Assembly: GCA_913057815.1 (NCBI GenBank)
Contig: CAJXOV010000075.1
Location: 1 to 8,456 of the forward strand
Direction: 5' to 3'
Source: an uncultured Flavobacteriales bacterium
GTDB lineage: Bacteria; Bacteroidota; Bacteroidia; Flavobacteriales_D; Sanyastnellaceae
DNA length: 8,456 bases
Shown here: positions 1 through 7,136 of the stretch, piece after piece
Numbering within the stretch: position 1 is the stretch's first letter
Layout: each line of letters starts with the position of its first letter
Translations under genes and position numbers: made by a program
Notes under the pieces: model-generated
Told to the model about the DNA's origin: nothing
The model's input: only the letters and a program-made list of their open reading frames with translations
Database searches by the model: none

Positions 1-980
1 TCATAGACCAATCCGCCTGAGGCGGTCAATAATATATCTTCTAAATAACATATTGAATCAGGCTCCATAATGGAAGCTTCTGCTGCTCCTACTTGCACAA
101 ACACCTCATCTATTCCTTCCCCACACACATTATTTATCAATACTTGATACAATTGGTCCTCCAATGGACTAACCACTATGGATTGACTGGTAAAGTCTCC
201 TGGTGTCCATAACCAATTATCTCCGGCATTTGCGCTCAGTGTTAATTCTTCAGATTCACAAACGAACAAAGGACCATAGTTCTCACCACCAGGTGCACTC
301 GGAACCACTTCTATGGTTATAGTTTCCTCACCCTCACAGCCCAAAGAAGTAGCAGAAAAAATGCTATATGTTACTGTTTCTTCAGGAGAGGTAGTGAATG
401 TGGCATTCTCGCTGATTACATTTCCATCTACATCAGTCCATTCGAAAACGGATCCACCTTCTGCGGAGATTGTTACTTGTTCTCCTAAGCAGATTTCATC
501 TGGAGATGCTATTTCAATTTCTAAGAAATCTACTTCTATAGTGGCAGTTACTGTTTCTTCACTGCACTGATTGATATCTGTAAATCCTAGTGTGACAGTT
601 TCAGTAGGAGAAATGAGCACCTCAGATTCTATTAGATTTGGAAACATCGGATGTATCTCCCAAAAAGAATTTTCGCTTCCTATGCCTTGCACTGTTATTT
701 CTTCTCCTTCACAAATACTCTCCGGAGCTATTATCTCTGGCGCGACATCTCCAACTACCTCTACATTAATTTGGTCAATGTTTCCATCTAAACAACCTGT
801 ATTATCATTTCCTGTTAACGAAATTGTATAAGTACCCGCCTCATCAAAAGAAATAACCGGACTATCTTCTGTACTAGTTTCATTATTTCCAAAATCCCAT
901 TCTATTTCTAACTCCTGATCTGAAAGATTAGTCAGTTGAATTTCATCATCTAGACAGACAACATCTGGAGCATCCAAGCC
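1..980 (-). repeat. PKD/Ig-like tandem repeats with paired cysteines (protein level)
   Basis: From residue 747 on there are at least five tandem units, the last cut by the window edge. Each opens with a Cys followed by an acidic stretch (C755 LDDE, C836 EGEE, C910 LGEQ, C987 ESEE, C1057 YLED). The four complete units carry a second Cys 45-54 residues later (C809, C885, C961, C1032). The first unit looks PKD-like (WDFGN, AGTY); the next resemble the Ig-like units found before the C-terminal sorting domain in gliding-associated proteins (E-W-T, SPEETVTYS). Spacing between first cysteines is 81, 74, 77 and 70 residues. The two Cys per unit could form an intradomain disulphide; that is inference. 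Confidence 0.75.
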
Positions 981-3218
981 AATGGCAACTTCAGCTCTAC
1001 CTAAGTTAAATTTAAAAACTCCTAGATCACAATTGGTAGTATTGTTTTGATCACTCCAAGCATTACTCGTAGAAGGAAAGTCGCTGTTAGATCCACAGCC
1101 TGAACATACAGCCTGATAAACCACTCCATCTTTACTGAACTTACTAGTTCCGCCATCTACATGCTCGTTACTAATTCCTCCTCCGAAGAAAGTGGCATAA
1201 AGTAATCCTGACGCTTCCTCTTCTAATACTATCAAATAGAAATCACTCCCATCGGTACTGGATTGATAAGCATCACTTGTTACAGGTAAGCCGTTGGTCG
1301 AACTTGATGTAGCTTGACTAAGACCATTGGTAAGGCCGCCCCATCCGGCTAAGAATATTTTATTACAATCACTAACTAAAAACGCAGTCGGAGAAATATC
1401 TACTGCTCCGCTTCCAGTTCCTATAGTGGTACTCCACAAGGATGTATTTAAATCATTGGTGAATTTATGTATGAATTGACCGCTGTTGGCATTGGCATAT
1501 ACATCACCTTGAATCGGATAATTCCCTGTGGTTTGGCCCACTACATACACATCATCATCAGGATCTAACTGGATAAAATATGTTTGGTCATAGCTACTAG
1601 TTCCCATATAAGTACATCCTAAAATGGAGCTTCCTAAAGAATTAAACTTTACTACATAGCCACTCACTCCACCTGGATTAGATGTAGTTAATGCTCCTGC
1701 TGTTGTAGGTAAATTTTGACTTAAAGTTCCACCTGCCATATATAAATTACCCTGTGAATCTGGCTGTATACTATATCCACTATCATCACCAGAACCTCCG
1801 AAATAAGAAGACCATTGCAACGCGTTTAAATTAGAATTAAACATGAAAGCCACCGCATCAGTAATTCCTCCACCATAATCAGATTGTGCACTTAACGCTG
1901 AAGTAGGAAAATCTTCAGAAGCCGTTGAAGTTGTGACAAAAATATTTTCATTTTCATCAATTATTATTTCTCCTCTAAATACATCAGCATAGTTGTATTC
2001 TAAAAATGGAGCTGCATTTAACCCATCATTCCCAGTCCCTCCTATAAATGTGCAGGCCGTTAAACCTCCGTTTTCACCATCTATCCGAGCTACGAAAATA
2101 TCACAGCCATTATCATGATCTCCTAAAGAGGTAGAAATATCAATGCTTCCACCTCCATTAAAAGAAGTATCATAAGCCCCAGTGGTAACAGGGAAATTAG
2201 TAGAACCGGTAGTTCCCATCACATAGATATCATTATCCATAGAGGATATTAAACTATGAGGTCTCTCGTTATCATTCCCTCCCAAATAAGTGCTGTATAA
2301 TAATTGAGATCCATCATCACTAAACTTGGTAATAAAAGCATCACTGTAGTCGCCACCAAAAGTGGTTTGGAAAGCACCTAGTGTTGTTGGAAATCCATTT
2401 GAAAACACATTCCCTCCTGCTATTAGGTTTTCATCTTGATCATAAGTAGCTGTAAATCCAAAATTACTGGAAGTGGATCCAGTAGTGGTAGAAAGAATTA
2501 ATTCAGGATCAATAACTAGTTTATACGCTGGATTATAATCTCCTAGTTTAAATGAAAGCACACCATTTCTCAAAAGATAACTGCTTTCGATAGTAATGAT
2601 TTTTCCATCGATAAACTGATACGTATATGGTTCTGATTCTATTACCTGATTAACTTTAGTGTCTATGATTAATTGGTTATCGCTAATCTGAACTTCATCT
2701 GCTCCGTTAATTTCTATCCTAATATCTGCAGGGTTAGCTCCTGGCTCTACTATGAAGTCATACTTCAAAGAGTTTCCTCCTTGGTAGATTATCATATCTA
2801 TTCCATCATAAAGATCTTCATAATCTACTTTATCATAAACCTTCACATTTGACGCCCATTTGGCTGGGTCTTTATCAAGGAAATAATTATGATGAAATGA
2901 TTTAGGTTTTAGTCCACTGGGTTTAATAGCGTTGCAATCCATAAAACGAACTTCGTACGCATGCCACCAAAAATCTGTTTTAGGGGCCAATTGTTTCCCT
3001 CCAGGGTGCAAATGATCTAGTAAAGATGGCTCATATAAATTATAGGTGAATCTATCATCTCCAAGATATAAAAAAGCCCCATTTATCTCCGTCCGAAAAG
3101 AAGCTCTATCATCCCACTGGCCTAAGTTTTCAATGAATGAAATTTGAGCAGAACTTATCTGAAAACCTGACAAGGTTAAAAGGATAAAAAGTGTGATATA
3201 TGAGAATCGGGTATTCAA
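1..3218 (-). CDS. Large secreted DUF7948/SBBP/PKD-Ig repeat protein (3' end outside window)
   Basis: Translating the complement from TTG at 3218 gives 1072 codons without a stop, still open at base 1, so the C-terminus is missing. Residues 1-24 are a signal peptide (hydrophobic core after MNTRFSY, likely cut at SSA|Q). Residues about 28-238 resemble DUF7948: ENLGQWD at 30-36, FHHNYFLDKDPAKW, YDGIDMIIY, and KLVIDPELIL at the end. Residues about 293-739 hold SBBP-like propeller repeats, such as DAFITKFSDDGSQLLYSTYL and SSYFGGSGDD, plus the AGWGG motif near 624-628 often seen in these proteins. From about 747 come a PKD-like unit (WDFGNNETS, AGTYTISL) and Ig-like units with paired cysteines. TTG is chosen because an in-frame TAG lies 12 codons upstream with no ATG or GTG between, and the signal peptide follows directly. 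Bacteroidota proteins of this build are usually exported by the type IX system and often carry a gliding-motility-associated C-terminal sorting domain; that domain cannot be seen here. The ligand or exact role is unknown. Confidence 0.9.
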   Translation of the reverse strand, partial: MNTRFSYITLFILLTLSGFQISSAQISFIENLGQWDDRASFRTEINGAFLYLGDDRFTYNLYEPSLLDHLHPGGKQLAPKTDFWWHAYEVRFMDCNAIKPSGLKPKSFHHNYFLDKDPAKWASNVKVYDKVDYEDLYDGIDMIIYQGGNSLKYDFIVEPGANPADIRIEINGADEVQISDNQLIIDTKVNQVIESEPYTYQFIDGKIITIESSYLLRNGVLSFKLGDYNPAYKLVIDPELILSTTTGSTSSNFGFTATYDQDENLIAGGNVFSNGFPTTLGAFQTTFGGDYSDAFITKFSDDGSQLLYSTYLGGNDNERPHSLISSMDNDIYVMGTTGSTNFPVTTGAYDTSFNGGGSIDISTSLGDHDNGCDIFVARIDGENGGLTACTFIGGTGNDGLNAAPFLEYNYADVFRGEIIIDENENIFVTTSTASEDFPTSALSAQSDYGGGITDAVAFMFNSNLNALQWSSYFGGSGDDSGYSIQPDSQGNLYMAGGTLSQNLPTTAGALTTSNPGGVSGYVVKFNSLGSSILGCTYMGTSSYDQTYFIQLDPDDDVYVVGQTTGNYPIQGDVYANANSGQFIHKFTNDLNTSLWSTTIGTGSGAVDISPTAFLVSDCNKIFLAGWGGLTNGLSQATSSSTNGLPVTSDAYQSSTDGSDFYLIVLEEEASGLLYATFFGGGISNEHVDGGTSKFSKDGVVYQAVCSGCGSNSDFPSTSNAWSDQNNTTNCDLGVFKFNLGRAEVAIGLDAPDVVCLDDEIQLTNLSDQELEIEWDFGNNETSTEDSPVISFDEAGTYTISLTGNDNTGCLDGNIDQINVEVVGDVAPEIIAPESICEGEEITVQGIGSENSFWEIHPMFPNLIESEVLISPTETVTLGFTDINQCSEETVTATIEVDFLEIEIASPDEICLGEQVTISAEGGSVFEWTDVDGNVISENATFTTSPEETVTYSIFSATSLGCEGEETITIEVVPSAPGGENYGPLFVCESEELTLSANAGDNWLWTPGDFTSQSIVVSPLEDQLYQVLINNVCGEGIDEVFVQVGAAEASIMEPDSICYLEDILLTASGGLVY
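1002..2342 (-). repeat. SBBP-like beta-propeller repeats (protein level)
   Basis: Residues about 293-739 of the large protein contain diverged copies of a 60-80 residue unit. Each has a strand like DAFITKF or GYVVKFNSLG, then an L-Y-S-T/S-Y/F-GG segment with GN/GDD, then a segment like NLYMAGGT or DVYVVGQT followed by a P-T/V-T/Q-GA/DV region. Copies start near residues 293, 373, 454, 520, 580 and 659. This is the SBBP pattern, expected to fold as propeller blades. The repeats are clear in protein but too diverged at DNA level to promote recombination. Confidence 0.75.
3147..3218 (-). other. Sec signal peptide of the large repeat protein
   Basis: These are the first 24 residues after the TTG start: a short polar N-region with one Arg, a hydrophobic stretch (YITLFILLTLSGF), then a small-residue cleavage region ending SSA before Gln25. 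This matches a classical type I signal peptide and supports both the TTG start and export across the inner membrane, the first step of type IX secretion. It is a visual call, not a prediction score. Confidence 0.8.
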
Positions 3219-3264
3219 GTTGTTACTAGTACAGTTAAAGACGCAGATTTCCTAAGTTCAGTTG

Positions 3265-3272
3265 CAAGTATA
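3265..3272 (-). promoter_or_regulatory. Possible -7 promoter element for the large repeat protein
   Basis: On the minus strand TATACTTG matches the Bacteroidota TAnnTTTG element at all but one position, about 46 bases before the TTG start. No TTG-type -33 element stands at the usual distance, and an overlapping TATCTTTA at 3271-3278 is about as good. The 98-base gap to gpsA is the natural place for a promoter, but the site itself is weak. Confidence 0.3.
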
Positions 3273-3316
3273 AAGATACCAAAACTTAAGGATAATCAGA
3301 TTTCTAACTTATAGAA

Positions 3317-4312
3317 TCAACTCAATTTATCGGCTAATATTCTCATTTCTACTACAGGAGTTATTCCATCATATAAAATTCTGTACACAGCTTCTGCTAT
3401 CGGCATGTCTACATTGAATTTTTTATTCATCTCATAAATACTCTCAGTGGCATAATATCCTTCGGCTATCATATTCATTTCTAGTTGTGCACCCTTAACA
3501 GAGTAACCTTTCCCTACCATAGTTCCGAATGATCTATTTCTTGAATGAGGAGAATAGGCAGTCACCAATAAATCGCCTAAATATGCTGAAGATTTAACAT
3601 CTCGATGGATCTCATGAACGGCATCTACAAAATCAGATGTTTCTCTAATAGCAGAGCTAATTAGCACGGCCAAAAAGTTATCTCCGTAGCCTAACCCATG
3701 ACAAATACCTGCCGCCACAGCATAAATATTCTTTAGAACAGCTGATATCTCCGTTCCGAATACATCATCACTAGTGAATGTTTTGATGTATCTACATGCC
3801 AAAAGATCAGCACCGAGCTGCGCTGTTTCTTCCACTGGACATGCCATGGTCAAATAACTAAGTTGCTCTTTGGCTACTTCTTCAGCATGACATGGTCCAC
3901 TAACTATTCCTATTTGATCATAAGGAGTTCCAAACTCTTTATGAAAATACCTGGCAGGAATACTGTGGTATTCAACAACCATCCCTTTTATAGCTGAAAA
4001 AATTATCTTTTTATCCATTCCTTTTAGCTGAAAGTGCTGGAATGTGGAATCTAAAAATGCTGCTGGTATGGCTATAAAAAGAACATCAGACTCATCTACT
4101 ATTTTCTGCATATCGGAGCTGATATTCAGTTTAGAATTTTCAAACTGAATAGCGCCTATATACTTTGGATTATGCCCGTATTTTTGAATATGAGAAATAG
4201 CAGAATCATCTCTCATCCACCAATTCACCTTGGTGGCATTATTAGTTAAAAGCTTGACTATGGCCGTAGCCCAGCTTCCTCCTCCTAACACTCCTACTTT
4301 TGTATTTTTCAT
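3317..4312 (-). CDS. gpsA: NAD(P)+-dependent glycerol-3-phosphate dehydrogenase GpsA
   Basis: The 331-residue product has the usual length of GpsA, a cytoplasmic enzyme that reduces dihydroxyacetone phosphate to sn-glycerol-3-phosphate for phospholipid synthesis. The N-terminal Rossmann nucleotide loop is GVLGGGSWATAI (residues 7-18). Other family marks are FIAIPAAF, the IKGM segment, SGPCHAEEVA, and the catalytic-lysine segment EISAVLKNIYAVAAGI (Lys194). The substrate-binding segment follows as SRNRSFG (257-263), and the C-terminal domain has AEGYYATESIYEM. The ATG at 4312 places the Rossmann strand at the very N-terminus as expected. The gene lies 47 bases after the flippase gene on the same strand and has a good -7 promoter element of its own just upstream, so it may be read both from the polysaccharide genes and alone. 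No key motif is missing. Its place beside envelope genes may be chance or may reflect envelope precursor supply. Confidence 0.96.
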   Translation of the reverse strand: MKNTKVGVLGGGSWATAIVKLLTNNATKVNWWMRDDSAISHIQKYGHNPKYIGAIQFENSKLNISSDMQKIVDESDVLFIAIPAAFLDSTFQHFQLKGMDKKIIFSAIKGMVVEYHSIPARYFHKEFGTPYDQIGIVSGPCHAEEVAKEQLSYLTMACPVEETAQLGADLLACRYIKTFTSDDVFGTEISAVLKNIYAVAAGICHGLGYGDNFLAVLISSAIRETSDFVDAVHEIHRDVKSSAYLGDLLVTAYSPHSRNRSFGTMVGKGYSVKGAQLEMNMIAEGYYATESIYEMNKKFNVDMPIAEAVYRILYDGITPVVEMRILADKLS

Positions 4313-4334
4313 ACTTTGGGATTGACTATGATAA

Positions 4335-4342
4335 CAAAGGTA
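4335..4342 (-). promoter_or_regulatory. -7 promoter element (TACCTTTG) before gpsA
   Basis: The minus strand reads TACCTTTG, an exact match to the Bacteroidota sigma-A -7 consensus TAnnTTTG, ending 22 bases before the gpsA ATG. A start of transcription a few bases downstream would leave a leader of roughly 15-20 bases. I do not see a TTG -33 element at the usual 17-23 base spacing, so the call rests on the -7 match and its position between two genes. Confidence 0.5.
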
Positions 4343-4359
4343 GGGATTGGAACATTGTT

Positions 4360-5847
4360 TTAGAGACTTTCATCTTGTCCCTTCAACACTAACTTAAGAT
4401 TAGACAGCGAACTTACCTCCGGAACAATTTTCAAAACCCTCACTGCCATAAGATATACAGCAGAAAACAGTAGTGATTTAATGATAATTTCAATGATAGG
4501 AGTTTCACTAATTGCCGGAATTAGAATAAAAAGAATTACACATAATAATTGCACCGCCAGCAGCTTTAACAATGCCATGGAAAACGGATGTGAATCAAAT
4601 TTCTTATAAACAAACCCAACCTTAATCACACAATAGATTAATATGCTTAACGCTGTAGCAGCTGCAGCGCCATTTATTCCGTATCTCCATATAAGAATGA
4701 AATTAGTAAGAATACTCATTACCAAAAGGATCACATTCAACCTCAAATTGAATTTATAATACTTCGAATACACAATGTAAGCTCCGCTAATTCCAGATAG
4801 AAGCTGAACCATTTTACTCAAGCCAATAAATAAAATTACCCAGGCTCCAGTTCTAAATTTATCTGGAAGCATCAACAAAAGAGAATCTACATTGGTCCAA
4901 ACTCCTATGAATATATACCCGCCTAAGAGAACTCCATACAGAGTCACTCGCTTGTAGGTTTTACTGAGTTTTTTGAAATTACCAAGGCCAATTTCTTTAC
5001 TGGCTATTGGATTCACAATATTCAACATGGACTTAAATGGAATATAGACGACTGAGCCTATGAAAAAAGCAAGCATATAGTCAGCTCCATACGCCAAGTC
5101 TAAGATGAAGATTATCATTATAGTATCTATCCGCTGTAGCATTACTCCCGCTCCTTTATCCAGCACTAAATAGAATGCATAATTCAGTACCTCCTTTATG
5201 TTTTCTACTTTTCTAAATGAACCTAATCGTAAACCATTCATTCTAGCTTGTAAAAAAGCTACTAAGGACATAAACACGTAAGTACTTACATATAGCCAAA
5301 CCACAGTACTGAAAGACACCCATCCCCATAAATATGCCAGGGCTATACCCAAGTATGAGATTTTAGTAAAAGAGTCTTGTAAAATGGTTAATTGTACTGT
5401 CTTGAACTTGGCTACCACAAATCCCGAAAATGCATTAAATGAAATCAGTGCCGCTGCTAGAATTAATACGCTGATATAATAATCGTCTATGAGCTCAGCA
5501 TTCTCTGGACTCAGGCGAGAAAGGATAAAATCTTTGAACAAATAAAATCCAGCTCCAAAAAGAGTAACACCAATAGCGCAGCCAAGCAGAACTAGACTGA
5601 CTAGATCGTTTTTCTTTTGCTGAGTATCTAATTTGGGAATATTATTAATAAATACCGAATGGGCGCTAAATGAAAATAAATGAGATGAAATAAATGCTAT
5701 GGATAGAATCAATCCTAAAAAAGCCCATCCTTCTTTGAAATTCTCAAATGCATTAGGCAGAACAAACACATTATTTATAGCACCAAAAAAAACACCTATA
5801 AAGATGAAAATGGCATTCCATGAAGCTTGTTTGGCTACTGTTCCCAA
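4360..5847 (-). CDS. Polysaccharide flippase, Wzx/MATE-like membrane protein
   Basis: The 495-residue product is hydrophobic nearly throughout, with about 12-14 membrane helices, for example near residues 12-30, 41-62, 82-105 and 122-147. Its start, GTVAKQASWNAIFIFIGVFFGAINNV, resembles the first helix of bacterial polysaccharide exporters, and the late segment WRYGINGAAAATALSILIY is the usual flippase C-terminal motif. Length fits the family. The likely role is moving lipid-linked O-antigen or capsule units from the cytoplasmic to the periplasmic face of the inner membrane. The start is TTG at 5847: an in-frame TAG lies eight codons upstream with no ATG or GTG between, and an internal start would remove the first helix. 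It follows the pyruvyl transferase gene by 93 bases on the same strand, fitting one operon. The substrate cannot be told from sequence; a teichoic-acid or exopolysaccharide exporter of the same superfamily is the main alternative. Confidence 0.9.
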   Translation of the reverse strand: MGTVAKQASWNAIFIFIGVFFGAINNVFVLPNAFENFKEGWAFLGLILSIAFISSHLFSFSAHSVFINNIPKLDTQQKKNDLVSLVLLGCAIGVTLFGAGFYLFKDFILSRLSPENAELIDDYYISVLILAAALISFNAFSGFVVAKFKTVQLTILQDSFTKISYLGIALAYLWGWVSFSTVVWLYVSTYVFMSLVAFLQARMNGLRLGSFRKVENIKEVLNYAFYLVLDKGAGVMLQRIDTIMIIFILDLAYGADYMLAFFIGSVVYIPFKSMLNIVNPIASKEIGLGNFKKLSKTYKRVTLYGVLLGGYIFIGVWTNVDSLLLMLPDKFRTGAWVILFIGLSKMVQLLSGISGAYIVYSKYYKFNLRLNVILLVMSILTNFILIWRYGINGAAAATALSILIYCVIKVGFVYKKFDSHPFSMALLKLLAVQLLCVILFILIPAISETPIIEIIIKSLLFSAVYLMAVRVLKIVPEVSSLSNLKLVLKGQDESL

Positions 5848-5940
5848 TGAATTAATCTCTCTGTTATTCTACGAAGTTAACCTTGAATCTGGAGTATACT
5901 CAGCTATTAATAAATTTTATCACCTATGAAATCAATAAAA

Positions 5941-7086
5941 CTAACTCTCTAGCTTTTCCATGAACTTATCGAAGCCTATTTGAGCAGCAATCTTCTGCTC
6001 GCTCATCATAGCCTTCAATTGTCCTTTTAACGAAGCTTTATTAGCCATAAATAGTTTTAACTTTTCTACTGATGATATCACTTCATCATTGTAATCCACA
6101 GAATAATCACCTATTCCTAAATAGGAATATGCTTCTTTTCCTTTGAACTCATAACTAATATTGAAGGCTGGTGTATTCGATTTTAATGAGAGCAGACACA
6201 TATGTAGTCTAGTACCTATTACGAAATCATAGGTAGTGAGCTTGGTTCTTAATTGATCTAATGTATAGGAATTAGAATCTACACTTATATTACTCAGATA
6301 AGCAGAAGAAATTTGAGAAACTATTTTTTTGGCAATGATCGAATCATCATGGTAATTCTCGATTCCTTGACATGTAGAAATAAATTCTATCTGATAACCA
6401 TCCTCCAACAGAAATTCAGAAAGCCCCACTATTAAACCTTCGAATGATTTCATACTTCTATCATCTTTACTCCAGGCACGAACTGAAATAGCAACTTTTT
6501 TATCGATAGAAGTTCCTTCTTTCTCATCTAACAAAAATGCCGCGTCATTTGACTTAAAGAATAAGTCCGGAGAAACACCTAGCTCCTTAAGCTCATTCAT
6601 AGAACGCTCATCTCTGGCCATAAGCACATTAAAAGCATGCTGAGAATCAGTTAAAATTCGACCGTGAGTTGTATTAAACGGCCCGAAAGAATTGGCATAG
6701 ACTCCGACACGTTTCCCTTTGGATCTGCAGGAAGAAAAGAAGGACATTAAATTTTCAAAATCATAATAGCTATTCATAAACCCACCTGGAACAGCTATTA
6801 CAGCATCGGCATCTTTAAACTCCTTTTTTAAACTGAATAAAAAAGGCTTAAATGGCCTTTTTAAAAAGGGTAGCTTTCTAAAAATGAATCCCGATCCTAC
6901 ATCTGAGATAAGCGGTAAACTTGGATACTGAGATTTAATTTTATCTAAATGATGAGTAGCTATAGTAACGTCAAACCCTGCTTTCACTAGAGTATGATAC
7001 AATGCTAACGTGATGGCTACATCACCATTATTCGTTAACACAGCATTTATTAATAGAATTTTATTAAGCTTGTTCTTAGAACTCAT
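5941..7086 (-). CDS. Polysaccharide pyruvyl transferase family protein
   Basis: This 381-residue protein looks like the polysaccharide pyruvyl transferase family (PF04230; CsaB/WcaK/ExoV-like), GT-B-fold enzymes that usually move pyruvate from phosphoenolpyruvate onto a sugar as a ketal. Visible family marks are NNGDVAITLALYHTL near residues 19-33, VIAVPGGFMNSYYD around Pro100-Gly101-Gly102, GVYANSFGPF, ARDERSMNELKELGV, and the C-terminal IGTRLHMCLLSLKSNTPAF with the conserved Arg293 and His295 of the R-x-H segment. There is no signal peptide or membrane helix, so it should act in the cytoplasm on lipid-linked or nucleotide sugars. The ATG at 7086 is the first start after an in-frame TAA. It heads a same-strand run with the flippase and gpsA and is divergent from the glycosyltransferase. 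Some family members act on other polysaccharide steps, so pyruvylation itself is inferred. Confidence 0.88.
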   Translation of the reverse strand: MSSKNKLNKILLINAVLTNNGDVAITLALYHTLVKAGFDVTIATHHLDKIKSQYPSLPLISDVGSGFIFRKLPFLKRPFKPFLFSLKKEFKDADAVIAVPGGFMNSYYDFENLMSFFSSCRSKGKRVGVYANSFGPFNTTHGRILTDSQHAFNVLMARDERSMNELKELGVSPDLFFKSNDAAFLLDEKEGTSIDKKVAISVRAWSKDDRSMKSFEGLIVGLSEFLLEDGYQIEFISTCQGIENYHDDSIIAKKIVSQISSAYLSNISVDSNSYTLDQLRTKLTTYDFVIGTRLHMCLLSLKSNTPAFNISYEFKGKEAYSYLGIGDYSVDYNDEVISSVEKLKLFMANKASLKGQLKAMMSEQKIAAQIGFDKFMEKLES

Positions 7087-7095
7087 CTTCCAAAT

Positions 7096-7103
7096 TACTT
7101 TTG
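7096..7103 (+). promoter_or_regulatory. -7 promoter element (TACTTTTG) for the glycosyltransferase
   Basis: TACTTTTG followed by C matches TAnnTTTG exactly, about 33 bases before the ATG at 7137. A TTG at 7070-7072, inside the start of the divergent pyruvyl transferase gene, stands 23 bases upstream, at the upper end of the usual -33 to -7 spacing. Transcription would begin near 7110, giving a leader of roughly 27 bases. Confidence 0.55.
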
Positions 7104-7109
7104 CAACGA

Positions 7110-7117
7110 TAAAACTA
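7110..7117 (-). promoter_or_regulatory. Possible -7 element for the pyruvyl transferase gene
   Basis: The minus strand reads TAGTTTTA, one base off TAnnTTTG, 23 bases before the ATG at 7086. This distance is the same as for the better gpsA element. No TTG -33 element is evident upstream. It lies in the 50-base divergent gap, only six bases from the plus-strand element. Confidence 0.3.
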
Positions 7118-7136
7118 ATCTTTTAAATGAACATGA

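Noticed and set aside
313..831. Two plus-strand open frames (85 and 86 codons) at the left side
   Set aside because: They lie antisense to the Ig-like repeats of the large minus-strand protein, are Ser/Thr/Val-rich as expected from a reversed repeat sequence, and match no family I recognise.
1002..2342. Possible DNA-level tandem repeats in the SBBP region
   Set aside because: The GGAGG-type Gly codon runs recur, but copies are too diverged at base level; the repetition is at protein level only.
3297..3316. AT-rich bulged hairpin (GATT-CTA pairing with TAG-AATC) just after gpsA
   Set aside because: The stem is short, AT-only at its core, has a bulge, and no T-run follows on the minus strand, so it does not support a terminator call.
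5699..5929. Plus-strand open frame of 76 codons
   Set aside because: It is mostly antisense to the start of the flippase gene, with no promoter-like signal and no recognisable domain.
5848..5940. Possible promoter or terminator between the pyruvyl transferase and the flippase genes
   Set aside because: No TAnnTTTG match and no stable hairpin with a T-run was found in this 93-base AT-rich gap; co-transcription is the simpler reading.
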